Shown: positions 6,802 through 14,324, numbered from the stretch's first letter. The stretch is 14,488 bases of DNA from Solobacterium sp. (GCA_017543025.1 JAFYGX010000056.1:1-14488); one strand, 5' to 3'. Notes: generated by a model from the sequence alone, not told the origin. A program made the numbers and translations.

Positions 6802-8577
6802 CAGATACTTATGATCCTTATCGGTTTCCGCTCTTACGACAACCGTGCAGGTATCTGTCTTCTGCTGATCTTCGGATGTGACAACAATGTTTGTAACGCC
6901 GGTCTTGATGGCGGAAACGGTGCCGCTCTGATCAACTGCAGCGATGAAGGTATTCTCTGTGGACCAGACAACACGCTTGTTCTGTGCATTTGTCGGAAGA
7001 ACAGTTGCGGTCAGCACTCTTGTTTCACCCTGATTCATGATGATGACATGCTGGCTTAAGACAACCTTTTCGACTTCGACATAGTTGCTCTGAACCGTAA
7101 CTTTGCACTTATCGGTATAGCCGCCGTCATGGGATTTGACGGTAATTTCAGCAGTACCTTTGGAGACGCCTACGACAAGACCATTCTGGTCGACAGTCGC
7201 AATTCTCGGATCGCTGGTATCCCAGGTAACCTTCTTGTCAGAGGCATCGCTCGGCTTGTAGATGACTTTGAGCTGAAGGGTCTGGCCAACTTTGATGGTT
7301 GCGTTATACGGATCAACGTCGATGTCTTCGAGGGCGATTCCGCCGTCACCGACTCTGACGGTGCAGACAGCTGTCTTGCCGCCGTCATCTGTTTTTACTG
7401 TGACCTTTGCGGAACCATTGGCAACTGCCCTTAAGGTACCGTTGCCGTCAACAGTTACGACACTCGGCTTGTTGGAAGACCAGGTAACGTTCTTGTTGGA
7501 CGCATTGCCCGGGGAAATAATAGCAGCGAGTTTATACGTATCGCCAATGTTCTTCAGTCTGACTGATGTCGAGCTGACGGAAACAGAATCAACCGGAACT
7601 CCGCCGCCCTGTTCGCGTACGGTTACCGGGCAGGTGCGTGAAGGTCCGTCCGGAGACTTCGCGGTAATGACTGCACTGCCAACATTCGGTGTTGTAACAT
7701 AAGCGTTCTGATCGATGCCGACAACACCGGTATTGCTGGAAGACCAGTAAATTGTTCTGTTGGTCGCATCAACCGGGAAGATACCGCAGTCGATCTTTCC
7801 GCTTGTACCCTTTGTGACATCAAGAGAAGGCGGATAAATCTCAAGGAACTCAACCCTCTTATAGCCATTCAGAAGATCAACTACGCAGGAATCGCCTTCT
7901 CTGCAGCTGATATAGGTTCTGTTTGCGTCAAAACCCTTGTCATAGCTGACCGTTCCGAGTCTGAAGTAACGGTATTCGCCGGTCTTCTTGTTAAATGTAC
8001 CGAGAACCGCTTCATAGTTACCGGCTGCGAAACCCTCTTTCCAGCTGTAACGATAGTAGCTGGCCGGGTCAATACCAATCAGCCGATCTTCTGTGGACTT
8101 CACAAGATCTACTGTACCGGCAATGGTCTTACTGCCGTTCTTCAGCTCGAGCATGTAGCTGTAATCACTCGAAACTTCGATCTTCGGCTCTACTTCCCAG
8201 TACATGGCTACGAAGTTGGAAGAATCGCTGATCGGGAATACGTTTGTATACTGTGCTTCGTAATCAAACGTATTTGCGTAATCCGCAAAGTTTCCCATCT
8301 GGGACTCCGCAAGCGGAATCTCTTTTTCTTCGTCAACTTCTGTTTCATCCTGGACTTCGACGATCTCCGTCTCATCCTCTTTCTCTTCTGAATCCTCTTC
8401 TGCTGCAGATTCTGTTTCTTCTTCTGTTTCCTCTGCTGTTTCGGATTCCTGTTCTTCAACTACTTCTGCTGTTTCCTCTTCACTCGCCTGCGGTTCATCC
8501 GCGTTTTCGGCGAATACAGGAATGGAAGTGTTGAATGCCATGAACAGACTCAATAACAATGCGAGACTTTTTTTCAT
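6403..8577 (-). CDS. secreted Big2-domain protein with a C-terminal DUF5648-like triple repeat
   Basis: Function unknown; an exported protein of 724 residues. A signal peptide (1-23, ending PVFA) precedes a strikingly Glu-rich linker (24-90) and a unique domain (about 95-215). Four Big2-type Ig folds follow at about 241-320, 328-408, 415-495 and 500-581. Each has the WSSSN/WDTSDP-like strand, an x-VDQNG turn and a closing C-x-V-x-V strand. Residues 593-724 are the same three ~45-residue repeats as in the downstream protein. Big2 domains occur in adhesins and wall proteins, so a structural or binding role is likely. No LPXTG motif or membrane anchor is seen. The start ATG at 8577 has GGGAAGGGAG a few bases upstream and gives a proper signal peptide. 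The frame is open to 8745, but that part encodes the folded leader, not protein. Confidence 0.87.
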   Translation of the reverse strand: MKKSLALLLSLFMAFNTSIPVFAENADEPQASEEETAEVVEEQESETAEETEEETESAAEEDSEEKEDETEIVEVQDETEVDEEKEIPLAESQMGNFADYANTFDYEAQYTNVFPISDSSNFVAMYWEVEPKIEVSSDYSYMLELKNGSKTIAGTVDLVKSTEDRLIGIDPASYYRYSWKEGFAAGNYEAVLGTFNKKTGEYRYFRLGTVSYDKGFDANRTYISCREGDSCVVDLLNGYKRVEFLEIYPPSLDVTKGTSGKIDCGIFPVDATNRTIYWSSSNTGVVGIDQNAYVTTPNVGSAVITAKSPDGPSRTCPVTVREQGGGVPVDSVSVSSTSVRLKNIGDTYKLAAIISPGNASNKNVTWSSNKPSVVTVDGNGTLRAVANGSAKVTVKTDDGGKTAVCTVRVGDGGIALEDIDVDPYNATIKVGQTLQLKVIYKPSDASDKKVTWDTSDPRIATVDQNGLVVGVSKGTAEITVKSHDGGYTDKCKVTVQSNYVEVEKVVLSQHVIIMNQGETRVLTATVLPTNAQNKRVVWSTENTFIAAVDQSGTVSAIKTGVTNIVVTSEDQQKTDTCTVVVRAETDKDHKYLFRMYNPNSGEHFYTSNEQEMSQLVTVGWKCEGYAFKAPVTSKTPMYRLYNPNAGDHHYTKSQAEAKQLVAQGWRSEGIAFYAEDGKDGVPQYRLYNPNATTGSHHYTYSAAERDSLVISGWKDEGIGFYTSK

Positions 8578-8600
8578 TTTCTCTCCCTTCCCCAGCCTGA

Positions 8601-8715
8601 ACCGGCAGATAAAGAAAAAACGAGATAATGCCCGTGACCTGTAAACCCTTTCTTCTTTCAGGAAACGCTTAGCCGAGCTGAAGGTTACAGGTTTCTTTAT
8701 CCGCCATCTGCCGGT
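8601..8715 (-). promoter_or_regulatory. strongly folded 5' leader of the Big2 protein gene, RNA class not recognised
   Basis: The transcript leader can form three stacked helices. The outer 10-bp helix ACCGGCAGAT/ATCTGCCGGT (8706-8715 with 8601-8610) continues after a 7-nt bulge into AAAGAAA/TTTCTTT (8692-8698 with 8611-8617). Then comes ACCTGTAA/TTACAGGT (8685-8692 with 8637-8644) plus two G-C pairs, and inside that TTCAG/CTGAA closing a ~16-nt loop. About 19 nt on the 3' side between helices are unpaired. A short upstream hairpin (GCCGG/CCGGC) would compete with the outer helix. The ribosome site lies about a dozen bases beyond the element and is not obviously masked. I compared it from memory with c-di-GMP, c-di-AMP, SAM, TPP, glycine and T-box consensus elements and found no match. 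Confidence 0.55.
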
Positions 8716-8743
8716 GTCTCCTCCGGCGGCTGAATTTACTATC

Positions 8744-8752
8744 ATCTTACCA
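8744..8752 (-). promoter_or_regulatory. possible extended -10 element for the Big2 protein gene
   Basis: TGGTAAGAT on the minus strand matches TGn plus 4 of 6 bases of TATAAT. It would start transcription near 8737, just before the folded leader. No good -35 box is at the right distance; a TTGTCA is seen but lies too far upstream. Weak evidence. Confidence 0.3.
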
Positions 8753-8823
8753 TTAACCGCAGGTGTCCGTTACTTCATTTTTGACAAAATTCCAAACCCT
8801 GTTTTCCGTGTGCCGGAAACGGC

Positions 8824-8858
8824 AAAAAGGCTCTGCAGCTCCATGCAGAGCACCTTTT
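8824..8858. terminator. bidirectional intrinsic terminator after the VanZ-like gene
   Basis: Arms GCTCTGCA and TGCAGAGC around a 6-nt loop are flanked by AAAAGG and CCTTTT, giving a stem of 8 bp extended by about 6 more. The minus strand ends in TTTTTG and the plus strand in TTTTATT. It lies about 110 nt past the stop at 8972 and before the Big2 gene leader, separating the two transcription units. Confidence 0.88.
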
Positions 8859-8971
8859 ATTACAGTAAACAATTCAGCAATATTTCCGTACTGTGAAGCG
8901 GGGAACGCTGTCTTTTCAGAAGCCGCCGGCATACCGGTATGCCCCGTCCTTCCGTCTTTTTTACGGCTGCT

Positions 8972-10495
8972 TCAGGTACGCTTCTGTTCCTGCGGCAGCA
9001 GGTCCATTCCCGCAGCAGCTGTCTCCGTCTGCCCCGGGGGTTCTGAATTCTCCGGTTTACTGCCGGCAAGGTGATCGTAAGGCCGTACCGGCTCCATCAT
9101 AGCCGCAAATGCGGCACCGAGAATTCCGCCAAGCGTATTGCTCACAATATCATCATATTCCGCAAGCCCGATTCCGCTTCGATACTGAATCACTTCAATC
9201 AGTGCGGAAAGCACAAACGGCAGTACCCAGGGCAGCCAGCCGGGAATCAGGCGGTACAGGATCGCTCCCAGCGGTACAAACAGCCAGATATTGTGAAGAA
9301 TCTCCAGCCGCAGCGAAGAAGAAGACAGAAACTGCCGGTAAGACCAGAACAGCTGCAGGTTTGCCCGGTTCTCCCCTTCTGCCCGGTTCATCAGAGTCAT
9401 ATAGGCAATAAACAGCAGATACATGATCAGAAGAACGAGATTTCCGTTCCGGTCCAGCAGCATGGAAAGAATCACCACCAGTACCGCGATCAGCGATACC
9501 ATCATCGGATAGGCATACAGCCACTGGTTCAGCTTCAGCATGCGCCGTCCATTTGCGTCCAGATAGATCAGTCTTCCATTGACATAACTGATGCCATACT
9601 GCCCGTCCCGCAGCTTCACCGGCTGAGCGGCTTCATCATAATAGCGCTCCGAACGAAGCGAACCGTCTTCCCGATAGCTTCTTGTCACCATCGAATACCC
9701 TCTGTCGGTCATGATCGGATTTCCCTTCGCATCCAGCCAGGTTCGCCGGATCCACCGCTTCTGATCGTCATATTCATATCGCAGCCCGTACTGGCCGTAT
9801 GCCAGCGGTACCGGATGATCTTTCTGATCAAAATAGAATTCTTCCTTTACCTGCCCCGGGGCATCGCCGTCTTCGTAAAAGGTACGCCGCAGAATCGCAT
9901 ACCCGGCGCTGATCATGGATGGCCAGTCATATTCATCCAGGTATACGATCTCTGTATTATGTCCGTCTTCATAGGCAAGCCTGCGGCCATAGGAGCCGTT
10001 GGTGCGCATGCTCGGATAGCCGTCCGGATCCAGATAGTGTTCGGACTCCAGCAGACCGGCTTCGTTATACGTGCAGACAAGAATTGCATAGTTCTCCCGG
10101 TTCAGCATCGGCTCCCCGTGTTCATCCAGCCAGACCTTTTTCCGGATACGCCCGTTTTCATCCAATTCCATCAGCAGCCCGTAATGACCGTCCGGCTGTA
10201 TGGCCGGCTGTTTCGATTCATCGAAGTATTCTTCCTTCACAGCTGTACCGGTTTCACTCACTTCTGTTGTTTTTACAAGCATCGCACAATGCTTGTCGTC
10301 CGCATAGGTCAGCACGCCGTCTCTCAGATACTCCGTCACCTCTGTATTGCCGGTTCGGATCGTGCGCACGGTCAGATCTTCCGAGCGGACTGCAGGCGCA
10401 ACAGCCTTCCGTTTCGGCACAGAAAAGTACAGCGAAGCCGAAAAGAAAAACGAAAATACGATAAAGATCAGTAGTTTCAGCAGTGTATTTCTCAT
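8972..10495 (-). CDS. VanZ-like membrane protein with seven extracytoplasmic repeats
   Basis: A 507-residue membrane protein. One N-terminal membrane segment (about 5-24) is followed by a hydrophilic region made of seven ~32-residue repeats (90-310). Each starts with an aromatic pair plus D (YFDE, WLDE, YLDP, YLDE, YFDQ, WLDA, YYDE), then a conserved G/x-P. From 325 on there are about five membrane segments. The VanZ signature is clear: HNIWLFVPLGAILY (401-414), ALIEVIQY (431-438) and EYDDIVSNTLGGILG (446-460). VanZ-family proteins are linked to glycopeptide tolerance, but the biochemical role is unknown; the repeat part should face outside. A polar tail (468-507) closes the protein. The ATG at 10495 gives the membrane helix at the N-terminus; a TTG nine codons upstream lies inside a terminator-like hairpin. 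The ribosome site is poor. It follows manA by 49 nt. Confidence 0.85.
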   Translation of the reverse strand: MRNTLLKLLIFIVFSFFFSASLYFSVPKRKAVAPAVRSEDLTVRTIRTGNTEVTEYLRDGVLTYADDKHCAMLVKTTEVSETGTAVKEEYFDESKQPAIQPDGHYGLLMELDENGRIRKKVWLDEHGEPMLNRENYAILVCTYNEAGLLESEHYLDPDGYPSMRTNGSYGRRLAYEDGHNTEIVYLDEYDWPSMISAGYAILRRTFYEDGDAPGQVKEEFYFDQKDHPVPLAYGQYGLRYEYDDQKRWIRRTWLDAKGNPIMTDRGYSMVTRSYREDGSLRSERYYDEAAQPVKLRDGQYGISYVNGRLIYLDANGRRMLKLNQWLYAYPMMVSLIAVLVVILSMLLDRNGNLVLLIMYLLFIAYMTLMNRAEGENRANLQLFWSYRQFLSSSSLRLEILHNIWLFVPLGAILYRLIPGWLPWVLPFVLSALIEVIQYRSGIGLAEYDDIVSNTLGGILGAAFAAMMEPVRPYDHLAGSKPENSEPPGQTETAAAGMDLLPQEQKRT

Positions 10496-10503
10496 AAAAC
10501 CCG

Positions 10504-10534
10504 ATAAAAACAAGGCTGGCAATGCATGTCAGCC
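10504..10534 (-). terminator. weak terminator-like hairpin between manA and the VanZ-like gene
   Basis: GGCTG and CAGCC (plus CA/TG after a mismatch) form a small stem, followed on the minus strand by TTGTTTTTAT. It starts 10 nt after the manA stop and ends about 8 nt before the next start codon. It may reduce rather than stop transcription into the VanZ-like gene, since no clear promoter is present for that gene. Confidence 0.45.
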
Positions 10535-10544
10535 ATCGTTTGTT

Positions 10545-11525
10545 TCAGCAGCTGATATTCAGCAGCTGCGCCTTTCCATGGAGCTTCATCGGCACGCTTT
10601 CTGCCGGCACGAATATGCAGTCTCCCCTGAAAAAGTTCAATCCGCCGCCTTCATAGCTGAGAGATCCGCAGCCTTCCACGCATAACAGAGCATGAAAGGA
10701 ATTGGCTCTGGTCTGATATGCCAGCAGATCCCGGCATACTTCCGTGTTCAGAAGAATCCGCTCCACCTGAAAGTATTTGCAGCGGCAGAGCAGTTCAACT
10801 GCACAGCCATTCCGATAGCGCAGAACGCGCATCGGCTGCCGCGGCTCGGCAGACGAGTGAAGATCTGCGACTTCCAATGCTTTTTCAATATGCAAAGGGC
10901 GCGTTTTTCCGTCTTTGCCGATCCGGTTGTAGTCGTACAGACGGTAGGTCAGATTGCTGGATTCCTGTATCTCTGCGATCAGCGCGCCGGCTCCGATCGC
11001 ATGTACGGTTCCGGCTTCAATATAAAACAGATCGTTTTTATGAATCGGCACATGGTTCAGAAGCGTCTGCAGTCTGCCTCGTTCGATCGCGGTGCGCACC
11101 TGTTCATTTCCGACATCACGCCGAAAACCGTAGACGAGTCTGGAAGAAGGCTTTGCGTCCAGCACATACCACATCTCGCTCTTGCCCCATTGCCCTTCGT
11201 ATTTCAATGCATATGCATCATCCGGATGCACCTGAACGGAAAGATCACGCTTTGCGTCGATCAGTTTGATCAGAATCGGCAGCTCCGGCTTCCCGCCGGT
11301 CGTCTTCAGCGGGTGGGTGCCAAGATAGTCCGGATGTTCCTTCAGCACCTGCGCAAGGGATCGGTGCAGAGAAGGCACGCCGGATATCCCGTCCGGATGC
11401 GTTGAGCATACCCAGGCTTCCGCAAAGGGATCAACATCACATCCAAGATTGAAATCATCGTTCAGTCTGGTGCCGCCCCAGAGATAATCTTTTGCGGCAG
11501 GCGTAAGAAGAAACGGGATTCTCAT
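10545..11525 (-). CDS. manA: mannose-6-phosphate isomerase, class I
   Basis: Interconverts fructose-6-phosphate and mannose-6-phosphate, feeding GDP-mannose synthesis. The 326-residue length matches the short Gram-positive type I enzymes. Zinc ligands of the family are visible: Q98 and H100 in LSVQVHPDD, E117 in KSEMWYVLDA and H175 in EAGTVHAIGAG; the active-site arginine is R195 in NLTYRLYDYNR. The N-terminus MRIPFLLTPAAKDYLWGGTRL is typical. Its ATG overlaps the stop of manC (ATGA), so the pair is probably translationally coupled; no strong ribosome site is seen. The joint gene order supports a dedicated GDP-mannose supply for a surface polymer, although manA enzymes also serve mannose catabolism. 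Confidence 0.96.
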   Translation of the reverse strand: MRIPFLLTPAAKDYLWGGTRLNDDFNLGCDVDPFAEAWVCSTHPDGISGVPSLHRSLAQVLKEHPDYLGTHPLKTTGGKPELPILIKLIDAKRDLSVQVHPDDAYALKYEGQWGKSEMWYVLDAKPSSRLVYGFRRDVGNEQVRTAIERGRLQTLLNHVPIHKNDLFYIEAGTVHAIGAGALIAEIQESSNLTYRLYDYNRIGKDGKTRPLHIEKALEVADLHSSAEPRQPMRVLRYRNGCAVELLCRCKYFQVERILLNTEVCRDLLAYQTRANSFHALLCVEGCGSLSYEGGGLNFFRGDCIFVPAESVPMKLHGKAQLLNISC

Positions 11526-12844
11526 GGCATATCGTATTTTTTCTTGTCGGAAACCCGGATCTCTCTGCCAAGCTGCACTTCAATCAGCTGCAGGCCCTTC
11601 TCCCCGGCAATCACTGTATGCTTGCAGCCGGAGGCCATCGTAATCACATCGCCCGGCTTTACCGGCTGTTCCATTCCGTCAACAATCGTTTCCCCATCAC
11701 CGCTGATCACCGTCCATACTTCATCCCGGTACTGGTGGGAATGATAATTCATCCGATGTCCCGGATTCAGCGTGACCTTTACCGTAATGCTTTCATCTTC
11801 CACATCAAGCACCCGGTAGCTGCCCCAGCTTTTCTCGGCAAACATGATCTGCTGGTCAATCGCATCCACATACGGCTTGATATAGGAGCTCTGTTCCTTG
11901 TCCGATACGAGAATTCCTTCAGCCGAAGCAGATACCACAAGGTCTCTGCCTCCCATGACCAGCACCGGCACATCCAGCTCATTGACGACATGCACATTCC
12001 TGCAGGTGTCATTCAGCTTCACATTGCCGACGGTCGATTCTTCCATGGCCTCGGTCAGGGTATTCCACGTACCCATATCCTTCCATTCTCCGTTGAAACG
12101 AAGCACGGCAATATCAGGCTCATGTTCGACGACCGCATAGTCAAAGCTGATCTTCTTCAGTGTTTCATATTTCGCAAAGAGATCTTCGTAATCGGTGAAA
12201 TCAATCAGCTCATGCGCCCGCTTCAGCACATAGTTCAGCTTATAGGCAAATACGCCGCCGTTCCATAAGCCGCCCTGGTCAATATAGTGCTGTGCCGTTA
12301 CGGCATCCGGTTTTTCCCGGAAGGTATCGACTCTTGAAATACAGTCTTTGGAGACCGGCAGAATATAGCCGTATTTCTCACTCGGATAGGTCGGATCAAT
12401 CCCCATCAGGATGAGGTTTGCCGTACCGTTCTGCGCAAGTTCGGAAAGCGACTTCAGCGCTTCAAAATAATCATCATTGACATACGGGTCAACCGGGCAT
12501 ACCACAACCGCTTCTTCCGGATCAATGCCCTTCACATCATGGAGGTAGGCTGTCGCAAGCGCAATCGCAGGAAATGTATCCCGGCGGCAGGGTTCCACCG
12601 ATATGCCGACATCCTCTCCCAGCTGATTATGAAGCGCGGAAACCTGTGATTTTGAGGTCGCAATCGTTACGGTCGCATCCGGATCAACCTGTCTGATCTG
12701 CCGGTATACACGCTGAACCATGGATTCATACTCACCGGAATCATCCGGCTGGCGGAAGATCTTGATAAACTGTTTGGAGCGGATATCATTCGAAAGCGGC
12801 CAGAGCCGTTTTCCCGAACCGCCGGATAACAGTACAATATTCAT
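11522..12844 (-). CDS. manC: mannose-1-phosphate guanylyltransferase with C-terminal cupin
   Basis: Makes GDP-mannose from GTP and mannose-1-phosphate. The N-terminal nucleotidyltransferase part shows LSGGSGKRLWPLS (6-18) with the RSKQF lysine (K24), FREKP and WNGGVFAY. Residues 338-435 form a cupin of the type II phosphomannose isomerase sort (HRMNYHSHQYRDEVW, GDVITMASGCKHTV). At 440 residues it is slightly shorter than the common ~470-residue bifunctional enzyme. Signature positions differ mildly from the proteobacterial consensus (GKRLWPLSND rather than GTRLWPLSR). Because manA follows directly, the cupin may no longer be the main isomerase. A phosphomannomutase is needed between the two and is not in the window. 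Promoter and leader lie immediately upstream. Confidence 0.95.
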   Translation of the reverse strand: MNIVLLSGGSGKRLWPLSNDIRSKQFIKIFRQPDDSGEYESMVQRVYRQIRQVDPDATVTIATSKSQVSALHNQLGEDVGISVEPCRRDTFPAIALATAYLHDVKGIDPEEAVVVCPVDPYVNDDYFEALKSLSELAQNGTANLILMGIDPTYPSEKYGYILPVSKDCISRVDTFREKPDAVTAQHYIDQGGLWNGGVFAYKLNYVLKRAHELIDFTDYEDLFAKYETLKKISFDYAVVEHEPDIAVLRFNGEWKDMGTWNTLTEAMEESTVGNVKLNDTCRNVHVVNELDVPVLVMGGRDLVVSASAEGILVSDKEQSSYIKPYVDAIDQQIMFAEKSWGSYRVLDVEDESITVKVTLNPGHRMNYHSHQYRDEVWTVISGDGETIVDGMEQPVKPGDVITMASGCKHTVIAGEKGLQLIEVQLGREIRVSDKKKYDMP

Positions 12845-12930
12845 AAATGAGGATCCCCATCTTTCTATCAGCAGATTCAGACGGCCAAGACCATACAGAG
12901 GGTCTGCGTCCTTTTTGATTCTCTGCAGTC

Positions 12931-12958
12931 CTTATATCTTAACTTCTTTCCTGCTCAA
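12931..12958 (-). promoter_or_regulatory. promoter of manC-manA
   Basis: TTGAGC (12958-12953) and TATAAG (12936-12931) are separated by 16 bp, 4 of 6 and 5 of 6 matches to the sigma-A boxes. The start would be near 12924, giving an ~80-nt leader with a short AGACC/GGTCT hairpin and a modest GGGGAT ribosome site before manC. Confidence 0.6.
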
Positions 12959-13024
12959 AAACATACTAATCTGTTTTTCTCCGGTACGTACTGCAGCGTA
13001 AGGGTCTAGCGGCAAGGGCATCCG

Positions 13025-13054
13025 AAAACAGAGAAACAGCTTGCTTTATCTCTG
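13025..13054 (-). terminator. intrinsic terminator after the 2-epimerase gene
   Basis: CAGAGA and TCTCTG pair, with inner AA/TT and AGC/GCT pairs broken by single-base bulges, and TTTT follows on the minus strand. It begins 8 nt beyond the stop codon at 13062 and ends this unit before the manC promoter. Confidence 0.7.
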
Positions 13055-13061
13055 CGCTTCT

Positions 13062-14228
13062 TCAGAATTTGCGCCATACCATCTTATTGACCACACCGAC
13101 ATAGCTCTGAATGATGCGCACAACCTTGTCCGATACATTCGTATCTGTATAATCCGGCACCGGCAGTCCAAGGTCGCCGCTGCGGACCATATCAACCGCA
13201 AGCTCAACCGACTGCAGCAGACCGACGGTATCGATTCCCGACAGAATGAAACAGCTCTTGTCGAGGGCTTCCGGCCGCTCAGTAGAGGTGCGGATACATA
13301 CCGCAGGAATCGGATGTCCGACGGAAAGATAGAAACTGGATTCCTCCGGTAATGTTCCGGAGTCCGATACTACACAGAATGCATTCATCTGAAGACAGTT
13401 GTAGTCATGAAACCCGAGCGGCTCATGGGCAATGACGCGCGGATCCAGCTGGAATCCGCTGGTCTCCAGCCGCTTTCTGCTTCGCGGGTGACAGGAATAC
13501 AGGATCGGCATGTCATATTTCTTGGCCAGTTCATTGATTGCCGTAAACAGCGAAGTAAAGTTCTTTTCGGTGTCGATATTTTCTTCTCTATGGGCGGAGA
13601 GCAGAATATACCCGCCCTTTTTCAGTCCCAGACGCGCATGAATATCGCTGTTCTGAATCTGTTCCAGATTTTCACTCAGCACTTCTGCCATCGGACTTCC
13701 GGTCACATACGTGCGCTCTTTCGGCAGCCCGCAGTCTGCGAGATATCTTCTGGCGTGTTCTGAATAGGCCATATTCACATCACTGATGATATCGACAATC
13801 CTTCGGTTGGTTTCTTCCGGCAGGCATTCATCCTTGCAGCGATTGCCCGCTTCCATATGAAAGATCGGTATATGAAGACGCTTTGCCCCGATTACAGACA
13901 GGCAGCTGTTGGTATCGCCCAATACAAGCACCGCATCGGGCTTTGTGGCAGCCATTGCCTTATAGCTTCTGTTAATGATATTTCCCATGGTAGCGCCAAG
14001 GTCTTCCCCGACCGCATCCAGATACAGATCCGGGTCCGCAAGTCCCAGATCCCTGAAAAACACGCCGTTCAGGTTATAGTCATAGTTCTGACCTGTATGC
14101 CACAGCTGCGTGTCAAAGTACTTCCTGCATTTTCTGATCACCGCAGCCAGACGGATGATCTCAGGTCTGGTTCCGACAATAATCGCCAGCCTGATTTTTC
14201 CGTTTTCCTTCCATTCAGGGTATTTCAT
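13062..14228 (-). CDS. UDP-N-acetylhexosamine 2-epimerase family protein (WecB/MnaA, possibly Cap5G/FnlC-like)
   Basis: Epimerises C2 of a UDP-N-acetyl sugar in the cytoplasm. The 388-residue protein has the family signature GTRPEIIRLA (19-28), GDTNS with D105, HMEAGNR with E126, PEETNRRIVD with E138/E139 and SAHREEN with H213, aligning with the catalytic D, E, E and H of the E. coli enzyme. Several stretches (HTGQNYDYNLN, GDTNSCLSVIGAKRL, SDSGTLPEESS, IRTSTERPEALDK, KVVRIIQSY...VWRKF) recall Cap5G/FnlC/WbjD. Those enzymes make UDP-L-FucNAc from the talo sugar rather than UDP-ManNAc. That assignment is from memory and unproven, so the substrate is left open. The ATG at 14228 has GGAGG 8 nt upstream; an in-frame extension to 14366 crosses the likely promoter. 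Confidence 0.93.
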   Translation of the reverse strand: MKYPEWKENGKIRLAIIVGTRPEIIRLAAVIRKCRKYFDTQLWHTGQNYDYNLNGVFFRDLGLADPDLYLDAVGEDLGATMGNIINRSYKAMAATKPDAVLVLGDTNSCLSVIGAKRLHIPIFHMEAGNRCKDECLPEETNRRIVDIISDVNMAYSEHARRYLADCGLPKERTYVTGSPMAEVLSENLEQIQNSDIHARLGLKKGGYILLSAHREENIDTEKNFTSLFTAINELAKKYDMPILYSCHPRSRKRLETSGFQLDPRVIAHEPLGFHDYNCLQMNAFCVVSDSGTLPEESSFYLSVGHPIPAVCIRTSTERPEALDKSCFILSGIDTVGLLQSVELAVDMVRSGDLGLPVPDYTDTNVSDKVVRIIQSYVGVVNKMVWRKF

Positions 14229-14324
14229 TCCTGCTGCCTCCTTTTTCTCCGGTTTCTGTTCTGTAACCGGCTGTCGTTTTATACATCTGCAGTCATCCTT
14301 CATAGACTGCCCCGCATGGTTTCT

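Noticed and set aside
3803..8633. 12-mer GATAATGCCCGT found both before the MerR gene (3803-3814) and in the Big2 leader (8622-8633)
   Set aside because: A 12-base match is expected several times by chance in a window this long, and the flanks do not match.
8601..8715. Known riboswitch classes (c-di-GMP, c-di-AMP, SAM, TPP, glycine, T-box) for the folded leader
   Set aside because: None of the conserved core sequences I remember for these classes is present, so no class name was given.
8578..8745. 56-codon extension of the Big2 protein
   Set aside because: It would bury the signal peptide inside the protein and it encodes the folded leader; the ATG at 8577 has a proper ribosome site.
9071..10474. 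467-aa plus-strand open frame opposite the VanZ-like gene
   Set aside because: His/Arg/Gln/Ile-rich translation with no recognisable domain, lying wholly antisense to a gene with clear membrane segments and VanZ motifs. It is a codon-bias shadow.
10475..10545. Promoter TTGCCA-17 bp-TTTTAT for the VanZ-like gene
   Set aside because: The -10 would overlap the start codon, so transcription would begin after the ATG; it also coincides with the hairpin.
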